A stretch of 64,000 nucleotides of DNA from contig NZ_OU015321.1 in assembly GCF_907163105.1 (NCBI RefSeq), forward strand, positions 2,433,001 through 2,497,000, given 5' to 3'. The translations under genes and the position numbers were made by a program. A model generated the notes under the pieces. The model was given only the letters and a program-made list of their open reading frames with translations, made no database searches and was not told the origin of the DNA. Shown here piece after piece: positions 1 through 8,304 of the stretch; positions within the stretch are counted from its first letter, which is position 1; each line of letters starts with the position of its first letter. This DNA is from Cloacibacterium caeni (GTDB taxonomy: Bacteria > Bacteroidota > Bacteroidia > Flavobacteriales > Weeksellaceae).

Positions 1-494
1 CGATCAGCTCCTGAGTGATTGGCTACCATAAAAAGACCTCCTCCATTAGAAACAAAATTGATAAGTGCTGATTTTTCTGTAGAAGAAAAAGGAGAATTAG
101 GTTCACAAATAATAAATACTTTATAATTAGATAAGTCTTGTGGATTGGTAGAGTCATTGTAAGTTATTCTACCATCATAAGGAAGTGTTTCTACAAAATA
201 ACCATGTTTTACTAAATCAATTGCCCAACCACTAATTCCACCTGTCCAAAAATTTTCTGGAGTAGTGCTGGTAATATTTGATTGGTCTGGAGTAGGAAAT
301 CTCTGAGGGTTTGATTCTCTTCCGCCAATAGTAACGGTACTATTAGAGTTTGTTCTAAGGTTAAATTCGTCTGCATCTATTACCCAATCTGCATTTCCTG
401 CCATTTCGGCTTTTGTTGCATCAAATAAAATTTTGATTTGGGCATTGGTTGATAAAAATACAATTAAGGTAAAAACGGATAATATTTTTTTCAT
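1..494 (-). CDS. Secreted protein with glutamine-amidotransferase-like fold, 3' part missing
   Basis: The reading frame starts at the ATG at 492-494 and runs open off the left edge, giving 164 codons. Residues 1-18 form a Sec signal peptide (MKK, then a hydrophobic run ending in NA-Q). The mature part reads as an alternating strand/helix domain with YKVFIICEPNSPF followed by a GGGLFMVANHSG turn, which resembles ThuA-like or class I amidotransferase-like secreted proteins of Flavobacteriia, often with a type IX secretion tail. That tail would lie outside the window, so secretion route and function are inference. No catalytic Cys is seen in the visible part. Confidence 0.55.
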   Translation of the reverse strand, partial: MKKILSVFTLIVFLSTNAQIKILFDATKAEMAGNADWVIDADEFNLRTNSNSTVTIGGRESNPQRFPTPDQSNITSTTPENFWTGGISGWAIDLVKHGYFVETLPYDGRITYNDSTNPQDLSNYKVFIICEPNSPFSSTEKSALINFVSNGGGLFMVANHSGAD

Positions 495-575
495 AAATAA
501 ACTTGCTATAAAAAGGGAAGCGAAGTTACAGATTTTCAATGCAAAGACAAAGAATTTTTTTTGATGAATAATAAC

Positions 576-605
576 ATAAAAAACCTCAGCGAAAAGCTGA
601 GGTTT
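576..605 (-). terminator. Terminator of rplU-rpmA
   Basis: Ten-base arms AAACCTCAGC (581-590) and GCTGAGGTTT (596-605) enclose a 5-base loop. Read on the minus strand the stem is followed by a run of T, which suits a rho-independent terminator just behind rpmA. Confidence 0.85.
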
Positions 606-627
606 CTAAATTTTTATAACGCTTAAA

Positions 628-885
628 TTATGCGTTTGGTTCTACAGATACAAAAGATCTGTTGTTTGCTTTCTTAGTAAAAACTACTTTACCGTCTACT
701 AATGCATGCAAAGTGTGGTCTTTACCCATTCCCACGTTTTCACCTGGGTGGTGTTGTGTACCTCTTTGTCTTACAATAATATTACCAGCAATAGCGCTTT
801 GTCCACCGAAAATCTTCACACCTAATCTTTTAGAGTGAGATTCTCTACCGTTTTTGGAACTACCAACTCCTTTCTTGTGTGCCAT
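628..885 (-). CDS. rpmA: 50S ribosomal protein L27
   Basis: An 85-residue protein with the L27 core: N-terminal [33 protein letters not shown] and the [14 protein letters not shown] segment. L27 lies next to the peptidyl-transferase centre of the large ribosomal subunit. The N-terminus begins directly at MAHKKG, with no Firmicutes-type cleaved leader. It follows rplU by 29 bases on the same strand, the order conserved across bacteria, and is closed by a strong hairpin. The call is secure. Confidence 0.98.
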   Translation of the reverse strand: MAHKKGVGSSKNGRESHSKRLGVKIFGGQSAIAGNIIVRQRGTQHHPGENVGMGKDHTLHALVDGKVVFTKKANNRSFVSVEPNA

Positions 886-914
886 TTTATTTTAAGGTTT
901 TTTGGTTTTTAAAA

Positions 915-1343
915 TTAATCTTCAGTGTCTTTTTTTGCAGTTTTTTTAGCAGCTGGTTTTTTAGCTGTTTTTTCTTCTGCTACTACTTCTTCAGTTGTTT
1001 CTTTTTTGGTAGCTTTTTTAGCTTTTGGAGCATCTGCACCACCAATTGATACAATTTGAATTTGAGTTAATTGTTGTCTGTGACCATTTTTCACTTTGTA
1101 ACCTTTTCTTCTTTTCTTTTTGAAAACGATTACTTTATCTGCTTGTACATGGTCTAGGATTTCTGCTTGAACAGAAACACCCTCTACAGCTGGGGCACCT
1201 ACAGTGATTGCTCCGTCAATAGTAAGAAGAACTTTGTCAAAAGAAACTTTGTCTCCTTTTTCTCCTTTTAAACGGTTTACAAACAACTTTTGGTTTTGCT
1301 CAACTTTGTATTGAAGCCCTGCTATCTCTACGATTGCTAACAT
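915..1343 (-). CDS. rplU: 50S ribosomal protein L21 with basic C-terminal tail
   Basis: Residues 1-100 are a normal L21 (MLAIVEIAGLQYKVEQNQ, FKKKRRKGYKVKNGHRQ), a large-subunit protein binding 23S rRNA. The protein is 142 residues against about 103 in most bacteria. The extra 40 residues are Lys/Ala/Glu/Thr-rich with repeated AKK/KKTA units and end in acidic TED. Such tails are seen in Chryseobacterium-type genomes and are probably disordered. It is the first gene of a two-gene operon with rpmA; a Bacteroidota promoter lies upstream at 1375-1407. Confidence 0.97.
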   Translation of the reverse strand: MLAIVEIAGLQYKVEQNQKLFVNRLKGEKGDKVSFDKVLLTIDGAITVGAPAVEGVSVQAEILDHVQADKVIVFKKKRRKGYKVKNGHRQQLTQIQIVSIGGADAPKAKKATKKETTEEVVAEEKTAKKPAAKKTAKKDTED

Positions 1344-1374
1344 TGTTTATAATTTTTTTAGTTAATTCAGGGTG

Positions 1375-1407
1375 CAAAAGTAAGAAATATTTTTGAGTTA
1401 TCCACAA
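1375..1407 (-). promoter_or_regulatory. Promoter of rplU-rpmA
   Basis: On the minus strand TACTTTTG (1382-1375) fits the Bacteroidota -7 box TAnnTTTG, with TTG at 1407-1405 22 bases upstream as a -33 element. The start codon follows 31 bases downstream. Confidence 0.55.
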
Positions 1408-1469
1408 TAATGCTAAAATTTTTTATTTACACTGATAAATTGTAAATTTGAAATTACTTAATAAACTTT

Positions 1470-2582
1470 ATGAAACGAGACCTCTACATTGATTTTGCCA
1501 AAGGCTTGGCTACTCTTTCTATTATTTTTATTCATACTGCTTTTTGGAGCGGTCAACTTTATCTTCCTTCGGAAGTGAGAACGTTGAGTTTACTCATAGA
1601 TGTTCCTGTATTTTTTGCGTTAAGTGGCTTAACTTCTGGGAATAATGTAGAAAAAACTTTGTACAGATTGCTGAAACTTCAGGTCACCTATATGATTTTC
1701 GTGACGTTCTTATTTTTCTTGGATGGATTTATGAAACTCGGAATCTTCAATATTTTTGGAGCAGAAGGCATGCAATCTTATTACACCGTTTTCGGGACTA
1801 AATATGGTGTACCTAATCTAGATTCAGCATTTAATTGGGATATGCTCGGCAATTGGTGGCTTCACAGCTATAGCAATTGTGATAGTTTTCCTGTAGTGAT
1901 GGGAAGTTTTTGGTATCTTAAAGTCTATTACATCGTAACTGTTTTTGGAGTTTTAGCCTTGAAATTTTTCCCAAAACATATCAAATGGTTAATAGGAGTT
2001 TGTTTAGCGCTCACGATTTATTTCAATATTGATAATGATGTAATGAAAAACTTTGCACCATATTATCCGAGCGGACAAGTTGGTTACGTTGCTTTTTATC
2101 TTGCCATTTTCTTAATTGCCACTCAATTGAAAGGGAAAAGAATTAAAAATGTTTTTGTTCCAGTGTTATATGGTTTAGTTGCACTGAGTTTGGTTTTGGT
2201 TTTCTGGTATTTCGGGAACGAAGTTTTCTATAAATTTAATAAGCAAAAATTTCCGCCAAAAATTCCTTACATCGTTTGGAGTTTACTTTCTTTGGTGACC
2301 ATTTTTGTATTGTATAACCGATTAAAAATCACCAAAGACAATTTCATTAACTACATTGGTAAAAACGCCATTTTCTATTATTTTGCGCAAGGAATGAGTT
2401 CTTCAGTAGTGTATTTTTTAATTCCGCCACTCAAAGACAGCATAAATATTTGGGTTTTGATGGTGATTGTATATGTTTTGAATGTGATTTTAGCTATTCT
2501 TTTCGCAGAAGTTTTGAAAAAAGTAGACAATTACGGCTGGAAAATTTTAGAATTTCTGAGAAAGAAAACTGCCGAGAATTAA
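1470..2582 (+). CDS. Acyltransferase 3 family membrane protein
   Basis: A 370-residue protein with about ten membrane segments. It opens with RDLYIDFAKGLATLSIIFIH, the hallmark of the acyltransferase-3 (OafA/YrhL) family, in which the early His is catalytic; RTLSLLIDVPVFFALSG is the second family motif. These enzymes acylate extracytoplasmic glycans or lipids; the substrate here cannot be read from sequence, and no glycan cluster adjoins it. A TAAATTTG box at 1443-1450 would give a very short leader. It is followed 28 bases on by miaE, which has its own -7 box. Confidence 0.8.
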   Translation: MKRDLYIDFAKGLATLSIIFIHTAFWSGQLYLPSEVRTLSLLIDVPVFFALSGLTSGNNVEKTLYRLLKLQVTYMIFVTFLFFLDGFMKLGIFNIFGAEGMQSYYTVFGTKYGVPNLDSAFNWDMLGNWWLHSYSNCDSFPVVMGSFWYLKVYYIVTVFGVLALKFFPKHIKWLIGVCLALTIYFNIDNDVMKNFAPYYPSGQVGYVAFYLAIFLIATQLKGKRIKNVFVPVLYGLVALSLVLVFWYFGNEVFYKFNKQKFPPKIPYIVWSLLSLVTIFVLYNRLKITKDNFINYIGKNAIFYYFAQGMSSSVVYFLIPPLKDSINIWVLMVIVYVLNVILAILFAEVLKKVDNYGWKILEFLRKKTAEN

Positions 2583-2584
2583 TG

Positions 2585-2592
2585 TAAATTTG
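2585..2592 (+). promoter_or_regulatory. -7 box of miaE
   Basis: TAAATTTG matches TAnnTTTG and lies 18 bases before the ATG at 2611. It covers the TTG at 2590, which argues against that codon as the start of miaE. Confidence 0.4.
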
Positions 2593-2610
2593 CAAAAAAT
2601 TAGAAATAAA

Positions 2611-3189
2611 ATGTTCAAATTAAAATTACCTACAGATCCACGTTGGGCAAATATAGCAGAAGGAAATTTAGAAGAAATCCTTACAGATCACGCTTGGTGC
2701 GAACAAAAAGCCGCCACTAATGCGATTGGTTTAATCACCATGATTCCTGAACATACAGAAATTGTGACCGAACTTTTGGCAATTGCACAAGAAGAAATGG
2801 ACCATTTCAATCAAGTGCACGAAATCATCAAAAAAAGAGGTTATGTTTTAGGAAGAACCAGAAAAGACGATTATGTAAATCAACTTTTTAAATTCATTAT
2901 TCAAGGAAGTAGAGAAGATTTAATTATAGACAAAATGCTTTTTGCAGCAATGATTGAAGCGAGAAGTTGTGAGCGTTTTAAAGTTTTGACAGAAAACATA
3001 AAAGACGAAGAGCTGAAAGAATTCTACAAAGAACTCATGATTTCTGAAGCCAATCATTATACTACTTTCATCGGTTTCGCAAGACAATTAGGCGACCCAG
3101 AAAAAGTAAACAAACGCTGGGAAGAATGGTTAGAATATGAAGGAGAAATCATAAAATCTTACGGAAATAAAGAAACCATTCATGGTTAA
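2611..3189 (+). CDS. miaE: tRNA-(ms2io6A)-hydroxylase
   Basis: A 192-residue ferritin-like diiron monooxygenase. It opens with the MiaE signature FKLKLPTDPRW, and carries the paired metal ligands expected of the fold: DHAWCEQKAA with the EEMDHF helix in the first half, and MIEARSCERF plus EANHYTTF in the second. MiaE hydroxylates the isopentenyl group of ms2i6A at tRNA position 37. The partner enzyme miaB, which adds the methylthio group, is at 39.5 kb in this window; miaA is not present. ATG at 2611 was preferred to an upstream TTG that lies inside the promoter. Confidence 0.93.
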   Translation: MFKLKLPTDPRWANIAEGNLEEILTDHAWCEQKAATNAIGLITMIPEHTEIVTELLAIAQEEMDHFNQVHEIIKKRGYVLGRTRKDDYVNQLFKFIIQGSREDLIIDKMLFAAMIEARSCERFKVLTENIKDEELKEFYKELMISEANHYTTFIGFARQLGDPEKVNKRWEEWLEYEGEIIKSYGNKETIHG

Positions 3190-3194
3190 AAATA

Positions 3195-3226
3195 AAAAAG
3201 CTCATCAAAAATTGATGAGCTTTTTT
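3195..3226. terminator. Bidirectional terminator between miaE and a small membrane gene
   Basis: Arms AAGCTCATCAA and TTGATGAGCTT flank a short A loop, with A and T runs on either side, so the hairpin can terminate both convergent genes. Confidence 0.85.
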
Positions 3227-3243
3227 GGTAAAATTAAAGGGGA

Positions 3244-3450
3244 TTAATCTTTGTTGCCACTTCTTGATACAATCGCGATAATTGCAATAAGAGCTACTGC
3301 TCCTATAACCCAATAAAGTGGATTGGTGTACCATTCTTCTGTGGTGGTAGTGGTAGAAGTGGTTACTTCTACTGCTTTTTCCTGTGCAAATGCTAAAAAG
3401 CTTACCAAAAATGCAAATAAACTTGCACTCATTTTCTGTAAATTTTTCAT
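3244..3450 (-). CDS. Small secreted single-pass membrane protein
   Basis: Sixty-eight residues: a signal peptide (about 1-22, ending AFAQ), a Thr-rich linker, then one membrane helix YWVIGAVALIAIIAIVS and a short basic/acidic tail RSGNKD. I do not recognise a named family. Similar signal-plus-single-helix proteins are common in Flavobacteriia. It converges on miaE and shares its terminator. Its coding character rests on the clean signal peptide and start. Confidence 0.65.
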   Translation of the reverse strand: MKNLQKMSASLFAFLVSFLAFAQEKAVEVTTSTTTTTEEWYTNPLYWVIGAVALIAIIAIVSRSGNKD

Positions 3451-3579
3451 AGGTTTTGTGATTTAATAGTTGTTAATATTTTGGTGTGGTGAAAGTAGAA
3501 TGAAACATTAAAATTTAGTTTACATTTTTTATCAGAAAGTTTATGAAATTATTATCTTTACTGCGATATTTTTAAGAAA

Positions 3580-4215
3580 GTGAGAATTAAAAAGCCAAAA
3601 CCCGAAGACTACTTAAATCTTTTCGTGAAATCTTTCTTGAAAGGGCTGATTATCATTGGTCCTATTGCGGCGACTTTGTATCTCATTTTTTTGGTTTTTG
3701 ACACCATTGATAATATCATTCCGTTTGAAAAATTCTTCCCTTTTCTCAATAGAACTGGAGTTGGATTTTTGTCTTTGATTCTATTTATTTCTGGAGTAGG
3801 CTATTTCTTTAACAAATTTGTTTTTGGGAAAGTCGTTTTCGAAAGTTTAGACCATTTTTTAGAAAAAACACCAGGAGTAAAACATATTTACACGCCGACT
3901 AAAGATGTAATGTCCTCATTTGTAGGAGATAAGAAAAAATTTAACACGCCAGTTTGGGTAAAAACCAATGAAAATCCAGAAATCTGGAGAATTGGATTTC
4001 TCACTCAAAAAGAAATGGGCGAAGTAGAAAAACATAATTTCGTGGCGGTGTATTTGCCTCATTCTTATGCTATTTCTGGCTGGGTAATTGTCACCGAAGA
4101 AAAAAATATAAAACCTGTAGTGGGAATGAACGCTGCCGAAGCTATGAAATTTGCAGTTTCTGGCGGAGTTGCAGGTTTCCACAGTGATAAAAACGTTTTC
4201 AAAGCACCAGAGTGA
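3580..4215 (+). CDS. DUF502 family membrane protein
   Basis: A 211-residue protein with two membrane helices near the N-terminus (about 20-42 and 62-82) and a soluble C-terminal domain containing IYTPTKDVMSSF and the GWVIVTEEKNI strand, the layout of DUF502. Family function is unknown; it is widespread in bacteria, and plant members are tied to trafficking. It begins at GTG (3580) with an AAGAAAG stretch just upstream; no ATG fits better. It stands alone, 92 bases before tnaA. Confidence 0.8.
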   Translation: MRIKKPKPEDYLNLFVKSFLKGLIIIGPIAATLYLIFLVFDTIDNIIPFEKFFPFLNRTGVGFLSLILFISGVGYFFNKFVFGKVVFESLDHFLEKTPGVKHIYTPTKDVMSSFVGDKKKFNTPVWVKTNENPEIWRIGFLTQKEMGEVEKHNFVAVYLPHSYAISGWVIVTEEKNIKPVVGMNAAEAMKFAVSGGVAGFHSDKNVFKAPE

Positions 4216-4307
4216 GATTTAGGTAAAGACAAAGGTTTAGAAATTTAAAATTTTGTCAAAAAATGGTAGTGTAATTCACTCAACCTCAACCTTAATCTTA
4301 ATCTAAA

Positions 4308-5684
4308 ATGAAACTTCCTTACGCAGAACCCTTCCGCATAAAAATGGTGGAAGAAATTTCGCAATCTACACGCGAACAAAGAGAAATTTGGCTTCAAGAA
4401 GCACATTATAATTTATTTAATTTAAAATCTTCTCAGGTTTTTATCGATTTGCTTACCGATTCAGGAACGGGAGCAATGAGTGACAAACAATGGGGAGAAC
4501 TTATGATGGGAGATGAATCTTATGCAGGTTCTCGCTCTTTCGAAAAACTCCAAAAACAAGTTGAAAAATTAACAGGATTTCAGTTTCTTTTACCAGTTCA
4601 TCAAGGTAGAGCTGCAGAAAATGTGCTTTTTTCTACGATGATTAAAGAAAATGACATCATTCCCGGAAATTCTCATTTTGACACGACTAAAGGACATATA
4701 GAATTCAGAAAAGCTCATGCCGTAGATTGTACTATTGATGAGGCTTTTGATATAGAAAATCTTCATCCTTTCAAAGGAAATTTAGATATTCAGAAATTAG
4801 AAAAAGTTTATCAGTCTTATCCAAAAGAACAAATTCCGTTTTGTTTAATTACCATTACTTGTAATACTTCTGGAGGACAGCCTGTTTCTTTGGAAAATAT
4901 AAAAGCGGTTAAAAATCTTTCGGATCAATACGGAATTCCAGTGATTTTTGACGCTGCGAGATTTGCCGAAAATGCTTATTTCATTAAGCAAAGAGAAGAA
5001 AATTACAAAAATTGGAGCATCAAAGAAATCTGTAAAGAAATGTTTTCTTACGGAATTGGGATGACCATGAGTTCTAAAAAAGATGGTTTGGTAAATATTG
5101 GTGGTTTTATCGCTTTAAATGACGAAGAAATTTTCAGAAAAGCGTCTAATTTCACCATTATTTATGAAGGTTTTATCACTTACGGAGGAATGGCAGGAAG
5201 AGATATGGCTGCACTTGCGCAAGGTTTAGACGAAGCCACTGAATTTCCATATTTGGAAAGCAGAATTTCTCAAGTAGAACTTTTGGGAAATCTCTTGATA
5301 GAATACGGAATTCCTGTTCAGAAACCAATTGGCGGTCACGCTGTTTTCTTAGACGCGCTTAAATTTCTACCAAATATAAAAAGAGAAGAATTTCCTGCGC
5401 AAACATTGGCTTTAGAAATCTATAAAGAAGCGGGAATTAGAGGGGTGGAAATAGGAGCTATTTTGGCAGATAGAGATCCAGAAACCAGAGAAAATCGTTA
5501 TCCGAAACTGGAATTGGTGAGATTGGCATTGCCAAGAAGAACTTATACGGATAATCATATTCGCTATATTGCAGCAGCGCTTAAAAATGTTTTTGACCGA
5601 AGAGATGAAATTACAAAAGGTTATAAAATCACTTGGGAATCAGAGATTTTAAGACATTTTACAGTAGAGCTAGAACAAGCATAA
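4308..5684 (+). CDS. tnaA: Tryptophanase
   Basis: A 458-residue PLP-dependent beta-eliminating lyase that splits L-tryptophan into indole, pyruvate and ammonia. It shares its fold with tyrosine phenol-lyase: YAEPFRIKMVE, LLTDSGTGAMSD and SSKKDGLVNIGG, whose second Lys (258) should bind PLP. Three positions favour tryptophanase: Asp125 in FDTT (Thr in tyrosine phenol-lyase), VEIG in place of MERG, and LRHF near the C-terminus (tryptophanase His463 equivalent). No TnaC-like leader with a Trp codon and no tnaB permease is adjacent, so regulation probably differs from E. coli. It is followed by a convergent terminator. Confidence 0.93.
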   Translation: MKLPYAEPFRIKMVEEISQSTREQREIWLQEAHYNLFNLKSSQVFIDLLTDSGTGAMSDKQWGELMMGDESYAGSRSFEKLQKQVEKLTGFQFLLPVHQGRAAENVLFSTMIKENDIIPGNSHFDTTKGHIEFRKAHAVDCTIDEAFDIENLHPFKGNLDIQKLEKVYQSYPKEQIPFCLITITCNTSGGQPVSLENIKAVKNLSDQYGIPVIFDAARFAENAYFIKQREENYKNWSIKEICKEMFSYGIGMTMSSKKDGLVNIGGFIALNDEEIFRKASNFTIIYEGFITYGGMAGRDMAALAQGLDEATEFPYLESRISQVELLGNLLIEYGIPVQKPIGGHAVFLDALKFLPNIKREEFPAQTLALEIYKEAGIRGVEIGAILADRDPETRENRYPKLELVRLALPRRTYTDNHIRYIAAALKNVFDRRDEITKGYKITWESEILRHFTVELEQA

Positions 5685-5714
5685 AAAAATGCCGAGAATT
5701 TTCTCGGCATTTTA
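5685..5714. terminator. Terminator shared by tnaA and the convergent barrel gene
   Basis: GCCGAGAA (5691-5698) and TTCTCGGC (5701-5708) form the stem with A and T runs on both sides. Confidence 0.85.
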
Positions 5715-5731
5715 TTTTTATATGAATTTTT

Positions 5732-6238
5732 TTAGTTGTCGATATCAAAAGACACACCAATATTTACTGCAAATTGATTGTTTAAATTATCAAAAGCAAT
5801 TTCAGATTTTTTGTATTTCGCGATTGGGAATTGCATTTCTGTATAAAGTCCAAAACCTTTATCGAAGAAATATCTAGCTCCAAGATGTCCACCGAAATTT
5901 TTAAGTCCAAGGTTTAAACCAGGGTATACATCTACATTTGAAGGAAGTTTCAAAACACTTCCAAGGTTAGCATTTAATCTTACTTTTAAATCAAATCTAT
6001 CTCCGAATTTTGGAATTTCTCCACCAATTTCTTTTACACCAAGAAGATATCCAGCTTGTGCACCAATTGAGAAACTCTCACCTATACCATAATCTACAGA
6101 AGAAATGATTCCTGTTCCACCATCTTGTAAATTAGCTCCCAGATTTACTTTAATATCTCCAACTCCTTTATATGCATCGGTTTGAGCCATAACTAAACCT
6201 ACTGTGAAGATCATTGCACTTGCAAAAATTTTTTTCAT
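5732..6238 (-). CDS. DUF6646 family outer-membrane protein
   Basis: A 168-residue exported protein with a signal peptide (1-18, VMA-Q) and alternating strands ending in FDIDN, fitting a small beta barrel. KGVGDIKVNLGANLQDGGTG and VDVYPGLNLGLKNFGGHLG match DUF6646 members of Flavobacteriia. Function is not known. A second member lies at 21463-21903, with the same GKGD start and the DLYPGLDVGL/GLGAHLGVRYFF core. The final aromatic-rich strand supports outer-membrane insertion. Confidence 0.75.
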   Translation of the reverse strand: MKKIFASAMIFTVGLVMAQTDAYKGVGDIKVNLGANLQDGGTGIISSVDYGIGESFSIGAQAGYLLGVKEIGGEIPKFGDRFDLKVRLNANLGSVLKLPSNVDVYPGLNLGLKNFGGHLGARYFFDKGFGLYTEMQFPIAKYKKSEIAFDNLNNQFAVNIGVSFDIDN

Positions 6239-6282
6239 AATTTTAATTTTATTGAATTTAAAAACTTTGGCAAAGATAAAAT

Positions 6283-6657
6283 TTATTTTAATTTGAAATC
6301 TATAGCCCTGAAAACATCTGCCGTATCTGTAACAAAATAAATGCCATTTTCTTTCTCTACCAACTTCGGTTTGAACCCGAAAATTGCAGTAGATTGAGCT
6401 ATTACATTGACTTTAAATTTTTTATCGGTTTTATTTTCTGGAGTAATTTCTTGTAAAATATTATTGAGCACTACAGATTTTGGTGCAATAGAATCATGAC
6501 TTAGTTCAAATTCTACCCAATATCCTTTTTGGTCAGCATTAGAATAAGAAGAATAAGTGGCGTTTTTTACCTTTGGTAAAACGTTTGATTGACAAGAAGT
6601 TACTGCAATTGAAACTAAGATTGCAGCTAAAAATGATTTTATTATACTAATTTTCAT
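6283..6657 (-). CDS. Small lipoprotein, unknown
   Basis: A 124-residue protein with a lipobox near residue 22 (AVTSC-QSN) after a hydrophobic signal, so probably anchored in the outer membrane. The mature part is beta-rich (KGYWVEFELSHDS, IYFVTDTADVFRAIDFKLK). No family is recognised. It is 44 bases upstream of the preceding DUF6646 gene on the same strand and may share its transcript; the role is unknown. Confidence 0.65.
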   Translation of the reverse strand: MKISIIKSFLAAILVSIAVTSCQSNVLPKVKNATYSSYSNADQKGYWVEFELSHDSIAPKSVVLNNILQEITPENKTDKKFKVNVIAQSTAIFGFKPKLVEKENGIYFVTDTADVFRAIDFKLK

Positions 6658-6696
6658 AAATTTATCGTTAAGTTTATTACAAATCTATTCAAAAAA

Positions 6697-8178
6697 ATGA
6701 AACTAAAATATCTATTTAACGCACTATTTTTAACATTAGTATTTATCTCTTGTTCTAGAGATGACAATAATGATTCTGGTTCTACCAATAAGCCTGATGA
6801 AATCAATAATTTTGTTTGGAAGGCCATGAATTCTTGGTATTATTGGCAACCAAATGTTCCTAATTTGGCAGATTCTTTTGATGATAATCAAACTACATAT
6901 GCTAATTTTTTAAATGGAAAAACCCCAGATAAATTGTTTTATTCTTTGCTTTATCAAAGAGGTACGATTGACAGATTTTCTTGGATTGAAAACAATAATG
7001 AAGTGGTATATTCTTCTAAAATTGCCGAAGTTGAAAAAAGTGGTGGTTTTGATATAGGAATTTATCCTAAAGATAATACCAATACTACCGCAGTTGCTCT
7101 CGTAAATTAGGTGGTTCCTAATTCTCCTGCAGCTTTAGCTGGTTTAAAACGTGGTGATGTAATTACCAAAGTAAATGGTTCTCCTTTGACGCTTAATAAT
7201 TCTGACTTATTGTATAACAATCAAGTTACTATTACATTGGCTGCAACGGTACAATTAACGAGTGCAGGACTTATTACCACAGATAAAACTTCTTCTATTT
7301 CGATTACTCAAGCAGATATAGACGAAAATCCAATCGCTTATTATGAGAAAAAAGTGTACGGAACTAAAAATATTGGATATTTGGTATTTAATGCTTTCAA
7401 AGCAGATTATAATGATGAATTGAATGCTGCTTTTGCTCAAATGAAAGCAGATGGAATCAATGAATTGGTTTTAGATTTAAGATATAATGGAGGTGGTTCT
7501 CTGGAAACAGCAGTTGCTTTGGCAGGAATGATTAACGGCAATTATAGCGGAAGTCCGTATGTTTTTTTAGATTTTAATAATAAACATAATAGTGAAGACG
7601 GCTTTGATTATTTGAGCAATCAAATGAATACTTACAGTTTAGTGAATAACAGACCCTAAAAATCTGGAACACAAACCATTAATAGTCTTAATCTGAATAA
7701 AGTTTATGTATTGGTAAATTTCCAAACTGCTTCAGCAAGTGAACTTACGGTTCAGTGTCTTAAAAAATATGTAAATGTGGTAACGATTGGTTATGATACA
7801 GTAGGGAAATTTGTAGGTTCTATCACTTTATACGATTCTCCAGCTCAAGATTATACTTCTTATGCGAACAGAAATACGAAGCACAACTGGCAACTACAAC
7901 CGATTACTTTTTCTTATTACAACAAAGACAAAGAGGTGAATCCAGAATTTATCGCTCCGAATTATGAAGTAAATCCTTATTCTATTTTCAATAATTTAAC
8001 TGCTTTTGGCGATGTAAGAGACCCATTTTTGAAAAAGGCTTTAGAGCTCATTACAGGTCAGTCATTCAGAATGGGTAATACTTCTACCAACAGTTTTGAA
8101 AATAAAAATCTGCAAAAATTCAATCCTACAAATGCTGCAAAAGGACTTTATATTCAAGATTTTCAGAATTTTAGATAG
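6697..8178 (+). pseudogene. S41 peptidase gene broken by two in-frame stops
   Basis: One continuous frame of 494 codons is interrupted only by TAG at 7108-7110 (codon 138) and TAA at 7657-7659 (codon 321). Read through, it is a lipoprotein (LTLVFISC-SR) with a PDZ domain (NSPAALAGLKRGDVITKVNG) and a C-terminal-processing-protease domain, including DLRYNGGGSLETAVALAGM and the TASASE motif with the nucleophile Ser (codon 346). Both stops precede that Ser, so no active enzyme would be made. The frame is otherwise intact, so the damage is recent, or the stops are sequence errors. TAT to TAG would explain the first stop. Confidence 0.85.
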
Positions 8179-8211
8179 AGCTTTTGACTAAAAAATAATT
8201 TGATTATACAG

Positions 8212-8239
8212 AATCGCTAAAATTTTTAGCGATTTTTTT
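8212..8239 (+). terminator. Terminator behind the S41 gene
   Basis: AATCGCTAAAAA pairs with TTTTTAGCGATT as a perfect 24-base palindrome and runs into T8. Confidence 0.8.
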
Positions 8240-8248
8240 TGTGAAAAG

Positions 8249-8283
8249 TTTGTGTGTTTGAAAAATTATTCTACATTTGTAGA
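8249..8283 (+). promoter_or_regulatory. blaI promoter with overlapping BlaI-type operator
   Basis: TTTG (8249-8252), 19 bases, then TACATTTG (8272-8279) is a close match to the Bacteroidota promoter. The inverted repeat TCTACA-TT-TGTAGA (8270-8283) contains TACAnnTGTA, the core of known BlaI/MecI operators, and covers the -7 box. A half site TGTAGA follows at about 8299. Repressor binding would block RNA polymerase, so autoregulation is likely. Confidence 0.7.
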
Positions 8284-8304
8284 GTAAATTTTATTTTTGT
8301 AGAA

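Noticed and set aside
2590-2610. TTG at 2590 as the miaE start
   Set aside because: It lies within the TAAATTTG promoter box, and homologues begin at the later ATG.
4215-4307. TnaC-like leader peptide before tnaA
   Set aside because: The 92-base gap holds no short frame with the required Trp codon and ribosome site.
6697-8178. Stop-codon reassignment or read-through as an explanation for the stops
   Set aside because: All three stop codons end normal genes throughout the window, and the two broken genes use different stops. Mutation or sequence error is simpler.
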